NCBI GenBank assembly: GCA_020402585.1
Contig: JADBZH010000053.1
Location: forward strand, 1-64,000
Source of the DNA: Phenylobacterium sp.
GTDB taxonomy: Bacteria > Pseudomonadota > Alphaproteobacteria > Caulobacterales > Caulobacteraceae
Reading direction: 5' to 3'
DNA length: 64,000 nt
The position numbers were made by a program, and so were the translations under genes. The notes below the pieces were generated by a model. The model searched no databases. It was not told the origin of the DNA and was given only the letters and a program-made list of their open reading frames with translations. Below, in pieces: positions 1 through 9,689 of the stretch; position 1 is the stretch's first letter, and every line of letters starts with the position of its first letter.

Positions 1-2205
<2,205 letters not shown>

Positions 2206-2211
2206 TCCGGG

Positions 2212-2242
2212 CCGCCGCACCTCCCCCGGCGGGGTGCGGCGG
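2212..2242 (+). terminator. Probable acnA terminator hairpin
   Basis: A perfect 10-bp inverted repeat (CCGCCGCACC at 2212-2221 with GGTGCGGCGG at 2233-2242, 11-base loop) starts 7 bases after the acnA stop. The T-tract is weak, as is common in high-GC genomes, so the termination role is inferred. Confidence 0.6.
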
Positions 2243-2300
2243 GTCGGCTTCACGCCTTCTTGATCGACCGCGCCGGATAACTGGGATTAAGTGCGGGCCG

Positions 2301-2999
2301 ATGCGTGGAGCCCTGTTCGCCTGTCTGCTGATGCTAGCGCCCATTGCGGTGCAGGCGGCGCCGCGGTCCCCCGTGGTCGTCGAGCTGTACACCGCCCAGG
2401 GCTGCGCCTCCTGCACCGGAGCCAGTGCAGTTATGGAGACCCTTGCGGCCCGTCGCGACGTCCTGCCCCTGACCTTCAGCGTTGATTACTGGGACTATCT
2501 CGGCTGGACCGACACCCTGGCCCGCCCGGAGTTCGTCACCCGCCAGAAGTCCTACGTGACCCGTTTCGACCTGGGCGAGCCCTATACGCCACAGGCTGTC
2601 GTCGGCGGACGGGGCCAGGCCGGCGCCCTGGAGGCCGAGCGGCTCGAGGCGCTGATCAACCGCGCCGCCCAGGCCCCCGCAGGTCCCCGGATCAGCCTCT
2701 CCACCAGCCGGACAAGCGTTGCCAGTGGCAAGGCGCCTCAGGGCGGGGCCGAGGTCTGGATGGTGCGCTATGATCCCAAGCCCCGGAGCGTCCAGGTCCG
2801 GCGGGGTGACAACCGGGGCCAGACTGTGGTGGCGATCAACGCCGTGCGGGAGCTGAGGCGCCTTGGCTCCTGGCGGGGACGAGGCCTGACCTGGCGCCTT
2901 CCGGAGGCGATGGAGCCCGGGCTGGTCACGGTGGTCATTGTCCAGTCACCGCGGGGCGGCCGGATCCTTGCGGCGGCGAGCAGCGCCACGCCGTCCTGA
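2301..2999 (+). CDS. DUF1223 family thioredoxin-like secreted protein
   Basis: A 232-residue protein with a short signal peptide (about residues 1-20, ending AVQA-AP) and then the DUF1223 fold. A CxxC pair (C35-A-S-C38 in YTAQGCASC) sits after the first beta strand, as in thioredoxin-like proteins. The motif DYWDYLGWTD at about residues 62-71 is typical of the family. Its biochemical role is not established; a periplasmic redox function is an inference from the CxxC. It stands alone between the acnA terminator and an unusual G-rich spacer. Confidence 0.85.
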   Translation: MRGALFACLLMLAPIAVQAAPRSPVVVELYTAQGCASCTGASAVMETLAARRDVLPLTFSVDYWDYLGWTDTLARPEFVTRQKSYVTRFDLGEPYTPQAVVGGRGQAGALEAERLEALINRAAQAPAGPRISLSTSRTSVASGKAPQGGAEVWMVRYDPKPRSVQVRRGDNRGQTVVAINAVRELRRLGSWRGRGLTWRLPEAMEPGLVTVVIVQSPRGGRILAAASSATPS

Positions 3000-3041
3000 A
3001 GACGGGGGCGGCCAGGGCGTTCCGGGGCTGTAAGGGGAGGC

Positions 3042-3123
3042 GTCGGCTGGCCTGGCGGCCTGACCCCGGGCGGGGGCTGGGGGGGCTGTTCAGGGGCCCA
3101 GGATGCAGGTCCGGCCAGCCGAC
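3042..3123. repeat. Long inverted repeat enclosing a G-quadruplex-type tract
   Basis: GTCGGCTGGCC at 3042-3052 is the exact reverse complement of GGCCAGCCGAC at 3113-3123, an 11-bp perfect inverted repeat with a 60-base loop. The loop holds four G-runs on the plus strand at 3068-3070, 3072-3076, 3079-3085 and 3093-3096, separated by 1, 2 and 7 bases, which meets the usual G3+N1-7 rule for an intramolecular quadruplex. No convincing gene lies in this 222-base gap. Confidence 0.6.
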
Positions 3124-3221
3124 GAAGCCAACATCACCTGCCTATCGGGCGGGCGCGCGTCCGAAATAAGGTCTTTTCGCGACGATTGCCCCCGGCGGCG
3201 ACCTGGCGCTAACCTGCCCCC

Positions 3222-3557
3222 ATGGCGGCGGATCCCTTCCCGACGAGCGGCTCGCCCGGTCGCGTCTTCTTCGAGCGTGCGGAGTTCCTTCGCATCCTGA
3301 ACCTCTATGGCAGGATGGTCGCGGCGGGGGAGTGGAAGGACTATGCCATCGACCCCCTGCCGGACGCCTGCGTCTTCTCGGTCTTCCGCCGGGCGTCCGA
3401 GGCGCCCGCCTACCGGATCGAGAAGCGGCCCTCCCTCGCCCGCAGGCAGGGGGCCTGGGCGGTGATCGGGGAGGGCGGCATGATCCTCAAGCGCGGCCAC
3501 GACCTGGCCCAGGTGCTGACGGTCTTCGACTCCCGCCGCTTCCGTGTGGTGGACTGA
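3222..3557 (+). CDS. DUF2794 domain-containing protein
   Basis: A 111-residue soluble protein matching the alphaproteobacterial DUF2794 family throughout: FERAEFLRILNLYGRMVAAG near residues 18-37, then KDYAIDPLPDACVFSVFRR and the C-terminal GHDLAQVLTVFDSRRFRVV. The ATG at 3222 begins directly before the conserved part. The function of the family is unknown. It converges on the Bax-inhibitor gene with a shared hairpin between them. Confidence 0.88.
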   Translation: MAADPFPTSGSPGRVFFERAEFLRILNLYGRMVAAGEWKDYAIDPLPDACVFSVFRRASEAPAYRIEKRPSLARRQGAWAVIGEGGMILKRGHDLAQVLTVFDSRRFRVVD

Positions 3558-3570
3558 CGCACACGAAAAA

Positions 3571-3594
3571 GCCCCGGCGGTCCCCCGCCGGGGC
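3571..3594 (-). terminator. Terminator for the Bax-inhibitor gene (possibly bidirectional)
   Basis: GCCCCGGCGG (3571-3580) pairs perfectly with CCGCCGGGGC (3585-3594) around a 4-base loop. Five A residues lie just left of the stem, giving a U-tract for minus-strand transcripts, so it fits best as the terminator of the minus-strand gene ending at 3618. It also lies just downstream of the plus-strand DUF2794 gene. Confidence 0.75.
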
Positions 3595-3617
3595 CATGTC
3601 CGAGTGATCTCCAGCGC

Positions 3618-4370
3618 CTAGCGGCGTTCGCCAAGCAGGCTGAGCAGGAACTGGAAGAGGTTGATGAAGTTCAGATAGAGGCTGAGGGCCCCGTAGTTGG
3701 TGGCCACGCTCGTCGAAGCCTCATCCCCGCCGAGATCGTAGTACATCATCTTCAGGCGCTGGGTGTCGAAGGCGATCAGGCCGGCGAAGATCACGACGCC
3801 CAGAATGCTGATGACGAAGCTCATGATCGGCAGCTTCAGGAACATGTTCACCAGCGAGGCCAGGACCAGGCCGATGAGGCCGACGATCAGGAAGCTTCCC
3901 ATCGCCGTCAGGTCCCGCTTGGTGGCGTAGCCGAACAGGGAGAGGGAGGCGAAGGCCGCCGCGGTGATCAGGAAGGTCTGGGCCAGGGCCTGGCCCGTGT
4001 AGACCAGGGTCAGGACGCCCAGGGAGGCGCCCATCAGGACCACGATGCTCCAATAGGCGACGGCGGCTCCACGAGGGGTCTGTCCGCCGCGGGCGAAGCT
4101 GGAGAACAGGATGATGGCGAGGGGCGCGAAGCTGACGATCCAGCCCAGGGGGGTCATCCCGGCCATGCGCCCGTCAGCAGACACCATGAACATCAGGTCG
4201 CGCACGGGGGCGAACATGCCGGTCAGCCAGGCCATGGCGCCTGAGACCACGAGGCCAAGGGCCACCTTGTTGTAGACACCCAGCATGAACTGGCGCAGGC
4301 CGGCGTCCACGGCCATGTCGGCGTGGTCCACGATCACCGGACGAGCCGATCCGCGATTGAAGTCGCTCAT
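3618..4370 (-). CDS. Bax inhibitor-1/YccA family membrane protein
   Basis: A 250-residue polytopic inner-membrane protein with about seven hydrophobic segments, of the BI-1/TMBIM family (proposed pH-sensitive calcium leak or membrane-quality-control roles). The N-terminus MSDFNRGSAR is typical of alphaproteobacterial members. The ATG at 4370 is chosen over the much longer upstream open frame because an AGAGGA ribosome site precedes it and the upstream frame overlaps thpR antisense. Conserved C-terminal features include IAFDTQRLKMMYYD and the final LYLNFINLFQFLLSLLG helix. Confidence 0.92.
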   Translation of the reverse strand: MSDFNRGSARPVIVDHADMAVDAGLRQFMLGVYNKVALGLVVSGAMAWLTGMFAPVRDLMFMVSADGRMAGMTPLGWIVSFAPLAIILFSSFARGGQTPRGAAVAYWSIVVLMGASLGVLTLVYTGQALAQTFLITAAAFASLSLFGYATKRDLTAMGSFLIVGLIGLVLASLVNMFLKLPIMSFVISILGVVIFAGLIAFDTQRLKMMYYDLGGDEASTSVATNYGALSLYLNFINLFQFLLSLLGERR

Positions 4371-4469
4371 CGAACGAAGGTCCTCTCCCAAACGCCCGGA
4401 TCGGGCGCAGGTGAAATATCGGTGCGCCGGATGACTTGTGCAAGCGTCACCCAACGCTAGTCTTGCCGA

Positions 4470-5024
4470 ATGATCCGTCTGTTCGCCGCCCTGGACCTGC
4501 CCGACGTGGCGGCGGAGGCGCTCGCGCCCTTCCAGTGCGGCCTTGCCGAGGCCGACTGGAGGCCCCGGGAGGCCCTGCACATCACCCTGAAGTTCGCCGG
4601 CGACCTCCGCGAGGACCTGGCCGACGACCTGGACGCCGAGCTCAGCCGCATCGGCGGTGCGCCCCTGATCCTGGAGCTCGCCGGCGCCGGGGCCTTTGGC
4701 GAAGGGCGCGACATCCATGCGGTCTGGGCGCGGGTGACGCCGACGCCAGCCCTGACCCAGTTGGCCCGCGCCTGTGAGATCGCCGCCCGCCGGGCCGGCC
4801 TGGAGGCCGACGCCCGCGCCTATACCCCCCATGTCACACTGGCCTACCTGACCCGGCCCGCGCCCGAGACCGTGGCCCGCTGGCTCACCTTCGCCGAGGC
4901 CCTCCGCGTCCCCGCGTTCCGGGTGGATCGTTTTGGTCTCTATTCAAGCTGGCGCGGTCCGGACGGATCACGCTATCGCCTCGAGCGCAGCTATCCGCTC
5001 GACCGCCGGGCGGACCCCGCCTGA
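4470..5024 (+). CDS. thpR: RNA 2',3'-cyclic phosphodiesterase
   Basis: A 184-residue 2H phosphoesterase that opens 2',3'-cyclic phosphates at RNA ends. Both catalytic HxT motifs are present: H37-I-T-L and H121-V-T-L-A-Y-L. The start MIRLFAALDLP is characteristic of the family. It is divergent from the Bax-inhibitor gene and 10 bases upstream of uppP, so the two are probably co-transcribed. Confidence 0.94.
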   Translation: MIRLFAALDLPDVAAEALAPFQCGLAEADWRPREALHITLKFAGDLREDLADDLDAELSRIGGAPLILELAGAGAFGEGRDIHAVWARVTPTPALTQLARACEIAARRAGLEADARAYTPHVTLAYLTRPAPETVARWLTFAEALRVPAFRVDRFGLYSSWRGPDGSRYRLERSYPLDRRADPA

Positions 5025-5034
5025 GGAGCCGCCC

Positions 5035-5835
5035 ATGCCCGACTGGATCTCCGCCATCATCCTCGGCGTGGTCGAGGGGCTGACCGAGTTCATCCCGGTC
5101 TCGTCCACCGGGCACCTGCTCCTGACCAAGACCCTCCTGGGCCTGCCCCCGGGCTTCTGGGACACCTTCATCGTCCTGATCCAGCTGGGGGCCATACTGG
5201 GCGTGGTCGCCCTCTACTTCCGCAAGCTCTGGGATGTCGCAGTCAGCCTGCCGGTCTCGCAGAGGTCTCGCCACTTCGCCCTGTCGGTCTTCGTGGCCTT
5301 CCTGCCGGGCGCGCTGGCCGGCGCGCTCCTGCACGAGGTCATCAAGGAGGTGCTCTTCGAGAGCCCCCGGCTGATCTGCTGGTCCCTCATCATCGGCGGC
5401 GTGGTCCTGCTGGTCATCGATCGCCGGGCCCCGGCCCCGCGGGAGACCGACGCCATGGCGCTCAGCCTCAGGACATCCCTGCTGGTCGGGCTCTTCCAGA
5501 CCCTGGCCCTGATCCCGGGTGTCTCGCGCTCCGGCGGCACCATCGTGGGGGCCATGCTGATGGGAGTGGAGAAGCGCGCGGCGGCGGAGTTCTCATTCTT
5601 CCTGGCCATGCCGACCATGGCCGGCGCCTTCGTCCTCGACTTCTGGTCCAGCCGGGGCGACCTGCACGGCGACCGGATCGGCCTTCTGGCCCTCGGCTTC
5701 GCTGTCAGCTTCGTGGTCGGCTATGCGGTGGTGAAGGTCATGCTGGAGATTGTCAGCCGGCGCGGATTCGCCCCCTTCGGCTGGTGGCGCATCCTGGTGG
5801 GGACCGCTGGCCTCGCCCTCCTTGCGGCGGGCTAA
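5035..5835 (+). CDS. uppP: Undecaprenyl-diphosphatase
   Basis: A 266-residue BacA-type integral membrane phosphatase that regenerates undecaprenyl phosphate for peptidoglycan and O-antigen synthesis; the family also confers bacitracin resistance. Signature motifs are EGLTEFIPVSSTGHLLL at residues 14-30 and PGVSRSGGTI from residue 161. The ATG at 5035 has a GAGGAG ribosome site 8 bases upstream; an in-frame ATG at 4933 lies inside thpR and would add a non-conserved tail. Ends 9 bases before the convergent NDUFA9-like gene. Confidence 0.96.
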   Translation: MPDWISAIILGVVEGLTEFIPVSSTGHLLLTKTLLGLPPGFWDTFIVLIQLGAILGVVALYFRKLWDVAVSLPVSQRSRHFALSVFVAFLPGALAGALLHEVIKEVLFESPRLICWSLIIGGVVLLVIDRRAPAPRETDAMALSLRTSLLVGLFQTLALIPGVSRSGGTIVGAMLMGVEKRAAAEFSFFLAMPTMAGAFVLDFWSSRGDLHGDRIGLLALGFAVSFVVGYAVVKVMLEIVSRRGFAPFGWWRILVGTAGLALLAAG

Positions 5836-5844
5836 GCCCGGGCC

Positions 5845-6801
5845 TCAGGCGGCGGCGGCTCCGGCGAACTGGCCGCCCTTGCGGAAGCGATAGAGATAGG
5901 TCGGCAGGATGGCCTCGACCGTCTCCGCCGCGATTCCCAGCTCCGCCAGGCCTGGCGCCTGGCCGGAGACGACATTGTCGGTCTTCAGCAGCTCCACCTG
6001 GTCGGCGGTCAGGGGCGGGGCCACCGGAGTCAGGGCGAAGGGCGCACACAGGGTCCCGATCAGGCCCGCCGCCGCAAAGGGCAGGGGCGCATAGAGCCGC
6101 CGACGGCCGGTCTCCTTCTGGATCAGGTCCAGGATCTCCCGGAAGGTGAAGACGCCCGGCCCGCCCAGCTCGTAGGTCTGGCCGGCGTACTGCGGGTCCA
6201 GGGCGACCGTCGCGGCGGCCTGGGCCAGGTCGCCGACATAGACGGGCTGGAAGCGCGTCCTTCCACCGCCGATCAGGGGCAGGAAGGGGCTGGCGGCGGC
6301 CATCTCGCCGAACTTGTTGAAGAAGTTGTCACCCGGGCCAAAGACGATGGAGGGGCGGAGGATCACCGCCGAGGGCAGGACATCGCGGATGGCGGCCTCC
6401 CCTGCAGCCTTCGACCGGGCGTAGCGGGAGACGGAGGTCGGGTCCGCCCCAAGGGCCGACATCTGGACGAAGCGGGCGCCGGCGTCGGAAGCGGCCTGGG
6501 CGAGGGTCCGGGCGGCGTCCACATGCACCGCCTGGAAGGTCTGGCGGCCGGTTTCGTAGAGCAGTCCCACGAGGTTGATCACCGCGTCGGCGCCCTGCAC
6601 GGCCCGGGCCACGGAGTCGGCGTCGCGCACATTGGCCTGAACGACCTCGACCTGGCCCACATCACCCATGAGGCGCATGGCGTGGGCCAGGTGGGGCTGG
6701 CGCACGGCCACCCGGATGCGGGCGCCGCGCCGGGCCAGCGCCCGGACGATCTGGGTCCCGATGAAACCGGAGCCGCCGAAGACGGTGACGAGATCGGGCA
6801 T
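5845..6801 (-). CDS. Complex I NDUFA9 subunit-like NAD(P)H-binding protein
   Basis: A 318-residue atypical short-chain dehydrogenase/reductase of the NDUFA9 (complex I 39-kDa subunit) family. The Rossmann dinucleotide motif FGGSGFIG is at residues 8-15. Then come DAVINLVGLLYETGRQTF, the Y-x3-K pair (YARSKAAGE) and the substrate-region VFGPGDNFFNKF. In alphaproteobacteria these proteins are presumed complex I accessory factors or quinone-related enzymes, but the exact role is unproven. The start MPDLVTVFGG (4-aa lead into the first strand) is preferred over an upstream ATG at 6936. Confidence 0.9.
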   Translation of the reverse strand: MPDLVTVFGGSGFIGTQIVRALARRGARIRVAVRQPHLAHAMRLMGDVGQVEVVQANVRDADSVARAVQGADAVINLVGLLYETGRQTFQAVHVDAARTLAQAASDAGARFVQMSALGADPTSVSRYARSKAAGEAAIRDVLPSAVILRPSIVFGPGDNFFNKFGEMAAASPFLPLIGGGRTRFQPVYVGDLAQAAATVALDPQYAGQTYELGGPGVFTFREILDLIQKETGRRRLYAPLPFAAAGLIGTLCAPFALTPVAPPLTADQVELLKTDNVVSGQAPGLAELGIAAETVEAILPTYLYRFRKGGQFAGAAAA

Positions 6802-6894
6802 GATGGTGAGGCTCCGGGGGTCGCGACAGGAGTGTGGGGATAGACGATGGCCGGCCGGCCTGCAATCGGCCCGGCGCCTCGCCGCGCATGCCCG

Positions 6895-6923
6895 TTGACC
6901 CGACCGGGACTTGGCCCTAAGGA
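6895..6923 (+). promoter_or_regulatory. Candidate promoter of tRNA-Leu
   Basis: TTGACC at 6895-6900 followed after about 15-17 bases by CCTAAGGA (around 6916-6923) resembles the Caulobacter housekeeping consensus (TTGACg, then GCTAnAwC). It sits about 30 bases before the mature tRNA 5' end. The call rests on consensus and position only. Confidence 0.45.
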
Positions 6924-6951
6924 AGCGCCCTCGCACGGTCCGACGGATCGG

Positions 6952-7038
<87 letters not shown>

Positions 7039-7039
7039 C

Positions 7040-7059
7040 CGTCCCTCTTTCGGGGGACG
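7040..7059 (+). terminator. Hairpin just after tRNA-Leu
   Basis: CGTCCCTC (7040-7047) pairs with GGGGGACG (7052-7059) with one G-U pair and a TTTC loop, two bases after the tRNA CCA. There is no clear T-tract, so it may be a terminator or a processing or stability element. Confidence 0.45.
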
Positions 7060-7090
7060 AAGCACAATCAACCGGCGGAGACGGCGGACC

Positions 7091-7708
7091 GTGGCGAACT
7101 ACCTGCATGAAGGCGATCTCCCTGACGGCCTCTTCGGGGGCGTCGCCTCCGTCGCCGTGGATTCGGAGACCATGGGCCTGCGGCTGGGCCGGGATCCCCT
7201 TTGCGTGGTCCAGCTCTCGGCCGGCGACGGCGACGCCCATCTCGTCCGCCTTTCCCGCCCGGATTATGAGGCGCCCAACCTCAAGGCCCTTCTCGCGGAC
7301 CCGGCGGTGACCAAGATCCTGCATTTCGGTCGCTTCGACATCGCCATGTTCCGCCTGCACCTGGGCGTGGTCACCGCGCCGGTCTACTGCACCAAGATCG
7401 CCTCCAAGCTGGCCCGGACCTATACCGACAAGCATGGCCTCAAGGACCTGTCCCGGGAACTTCTCGGGGTCGACATGTCAAAGGTGCAGCAGAGTTCGGA
7501 CTGGGGCGCCCCGACCCTGTCTCCTGAGCAGATCGCCTACGCCGCCTCTGACGTCCTTCACCTGCATCGCCTGCGCGAGCGGCTGGACGACATGCTCCGC
7601 CGGGAAGGCCGCGCCGAACTGGCCGAGGCCTGCTTCCAGTTCCTGCCCCACCGCGCCCTGCTCGACCTGGCCGGCTGGGAGGAAACCGACATCTTCGCCC
7701 ATGCCTGA
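7091..7708 (+). CDS. Ribonuclease D-like 3'-5' exonuclease (DEDDy)
   Basis: A 205-residue protein consisting of only the DEDD exonuclease domain, without the HRDC domains of classical RNase D. Acidic residues are visible: D24 and E26 (AVDSET), D83 (RFDIAMF) and Y150 with D154 (YAASD), the DEDDy pattern. It probably trims RNA 3' ends; its position right after a tRNA gene is suggestive but not proof of substrate. The start is GTG at 7091, preceded by a purine-rich stretch. Confidence 0.9.
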   Translation: MANYLHEGDLPDGLFGGVASVAVDSETMGLRLGRDPLCVVQLSAGDGDAHLVRLSRPDYEAPNLKALLADPAVTKILHFGRFDIAMFRLHLGVVTAPVYCTKIASKLARTYTDKHGLKDLSRELLGVDMSKVQQSSDWGAPTLSPEQIAYAASDVLHLHRLRERLDDMLRREGRAELAEACFQFLPHRALLDLAGWEETDIFAHA

Positions 7709-7729
7709 CTCCGGCCTGGAGCTGCGGTC

Positions 7730-8356
7730 ATGACGGACGGAGCGGTCCTGCCCAACCTTCGGCGCGCCCATGAGGCGGACGCCTGGCGTCGGCGCTCGCG
7801 CCGGGTGCGGCAGCTGCGCCGGATTCTTCCCGCGCTGGTCGGCCTGATCCTCCTGGTGCTGGCGGGCTACCTGGCCCAGGCCATGTTCGCGGCGCCGAGG
7901 ACCCGTCCGGTCGAGGCGAGTACGCCGATCCAGCTGGTGAGCCCGAAGTTCGTCGGCCAGGACCGTAAGGGGCGGGCCTTCACCCTGACGGCCCGGACGG
8001 CGACCCGCGACCCTGCCGACTATGACCGTGTCGTACTGGACCAGCCGGTGCTCCTGCTGCGCCGCGACCCCGGTGAGCCTATCCGGGTCTCCGCCCGGAC
8101 CGGCGACTTCAACGAATCCGACCACATCCTGAAGCTTCAGGGGGATGTCCGCCTGAACAGCGGGGACATCAGTTTCGCCACAGGGGCCTCAACTTTCGAC
8201 ACGGCCCTCGGCGAACTGGTCGGGGATGGCGCCATCCAGGGCGTGGGGTCGCTTGGAGAAATCAACGCGAAGTCCTATGGCGTATACGACAGGGGCGACC
8301 GCCTCGTGTTCGGCGGCGGGGTCAGCACCCGTCTCGAGCCGAGATCGGGGCCCTGA
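7730..8356 (+). CDS. lptC: LPS export ABC transporter periplasmic protein LptC
   Basis: A 208-residue bitopic protein: basic cytoplasmic N-terminus (RRRSRRVRQLRR), one membrane helix at about residues 32-50, then a periplasmic LptC/OstA-type beta-jellyroll. It links the LptB2FG transporter to LptA in the LPS bridge. It is the first of the lptC-lptA-lptB block with short spacers (18 and 7 bases), which supports the assignment. The sequence is divergent, as is normal for LptC. Confidence 0.88.
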   Translation: MTDGAVLPNLRRAHEADAWRRRSRRVRQLRRILPALVGLILLVLAGYLAQAMFAAPRTRPVEASTPIQLVSPKFVGQDRKGRAFTLTARTATRDPADYDRVVLDQPVLLLRRDPGEPIRVSARTGDFNESDHILKLQGDVRLNSGDISFATGASTFDTALGELVGDGAIQGVGSLGEINAKSYGVYDRGDRLVFGGGVSTRLEPRSGP

Positions 8357-8374
8357 ACGCAGGGACGATCGAGC

Positions 8375-8917
8375 ATGAGAGATCCGAGAAGCGTCGCATT
8401 GGCGGCCGCGACCCTGGCCCTGGCGGCGGCGGCGCCGATAGGCGCGAACGCCCAGCTGGCCCGGAACTCCCAGGCGCCGGTGGATATCACCGCAGACCAG
8501 CTGGAGCTTGTGAACAGCCAGTGCTCGGCCATCTACCGCGGCGGCGCCGAGGCCCTGCAGGAAACCAGCCGGCTCCGCGCTGACCAGTTGAAGATCGTCT
8601 ACGCCCCGGCCCCGGACGGTGCGGGGAAGAACGGCTGCAGCAGCGACCTGCTGCGCATGGAGGCGACGGGTTCGGTCTTCTACGTCACGCCTGAGCAGAG
8701 GGTGCGCGGCGATCAGGCGCTCTACGACGCCAAGGCCCAGACCCTCACGGTCACCGGGTCCGTCGTCGCCTCCCGCGGGCAGGACGTCATGAAGGGCGGC
8801 CGCCTCGTGGTGAACACCGTCTCGGGGGATGCGCGCATGGAGGGCGGGACAGACCGCGGCAGCCGGCGCGTGCGGACGGTCATTTATCCGGGCGCCAGCC
8901 CCGACGCCCCGAAGTAG
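8375..8917 (+). CDS. lptA: LPS transport periplasmic protein LptA
   Basis: A 180-residue protein with a signal peptide (residues 1-26, cleavage after GANA) and one OstA-like domain that forms the periplasmic LPS bridge. The strand motif VDITADQLELVNSQCSAIYRG opens the domain and GDQALYDAKAQTLTVTGSV is the second conserved repeat. Two cysteines (in NSQCS and KNGCSSD) may form a disulfide. Lies between lptC and lptB. Confidence 0.9.
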   Translation: MRDPRSVALAAATLALAAAAPIGANAQLARNSQAPVDITADQLELVNSQCSAIYRGGAEALQETSRLRADQLKIVYAPAPDGAGKNGCSSDLLRMEATGSVFYVTPEQRVRGDQALYDAKAQTLTVTGSVVASRGQDVMKGGRLVVNTVSGDARMEGGTDRGSRRVRTVIYPGASPDAPK

Positions 8918-8924
8918 GCCCGGC

Positions 8925-9659
8925 ATGACGACGCCCCAACAGGACGGACTGGTCGTCGACCGCATCGGAAAGACCTACCGCGGCCGCGCTGTGGTCAAGG
9001 GCGTGTCCCTGCGGCTGGGCCGGGGCGAGGTGAAGGGGCTCCTCGGTCCCAACGGCGCCGGCAAGACGACCTGCTTCTACATGATCACAGGCCTGGTCGC
9101 CGCCGACGAGGGCGCCATCTGGCTGGATGGCGAGGACATCACGGGCCAGCCCATGTACCAGAGGGCGCGGATGGGTCTGGGTTACCTGCCGCAGGAGCCC
9201 TCCATCTTCCGGGGCATGACGGTGGAGGAGAACGTCATGTCCGTGGTCGAGTTGCGCGAGCCGGACATGCGCCGGGCCCGGGAGACGGTGGCGGGGCTCC
9301 TTGCCGAGCTGCGGATCGACCACCTGCGCAAATCGCCGGCGGTCTCCCTTTCGGGCGGGGAGCGGCGGCGGGTGGAGATCGCCCGCGCCCTGGCGTCTGA
9401 GCCCGCCTACATGCTCCTGGACGAGCCCTTCGCCGGCATCGACCCGCTGGCCATCGCCGACATCCGCGAGGTGATCGGATACCTGAAGGCGCGCGGCATC
9501 GGCATCATGATCACCGACCACAATGTCCGGGAGACGCTGGACATCATCGACCGGGCGGCCATCATCCATGCGGGTGAGCTCCTCCTGGAGGGCACGCCCG
9601 CCGAGATCGTCGACAATCCCGAGGTCCGACGCGTCTATCTTGGGGAAGAGTTCGCCTGA
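8925..9659 (+). CDS. lptB: LPS export ABC transporter ATP-binding protein LptB
   Basis: A 244-residue ATPase that powers LPS extraction by LptB2FG. Walker A GPNGAGKT is at residues 41-48, the ABC signature LSGGE at 142-146, Walker B MLLDEP at 163-168 and the switch His at 198 (TDHNVRET). The ATG at 8925 lies 7 bases after lptA; an in-frame ATG at 8829 inside lptA is rejected. The C-terminus DNPEVRRVYLGEEF is diagnostic for LptB. Confidence 0.97.
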   Translation: MTTPQQDGLVVDRIGKTYRGRAVVKGVSLRLGRGEVKGLLGPNGAGKTTCFYMITGLVAADEGAIWLDGEDITGQPMYQRARMGLGYLPQEPSIFRGMTVEENVMSVVELREPDMRRARETVAGLLAELRIDHLRKSPAVSLSGGERRRVEIARALASEPAYMLLDEPFAGIDPLAIADIREVIGYLKARGIGIMITDHNVRETLDIIDRAAIIHAGELLLEGTPAEIVDNPEVRRVYLGEEFA

Positions 9660-9689
9660 CGCCCCTCCGGCGCCGGCGAGGGGGGAAGC

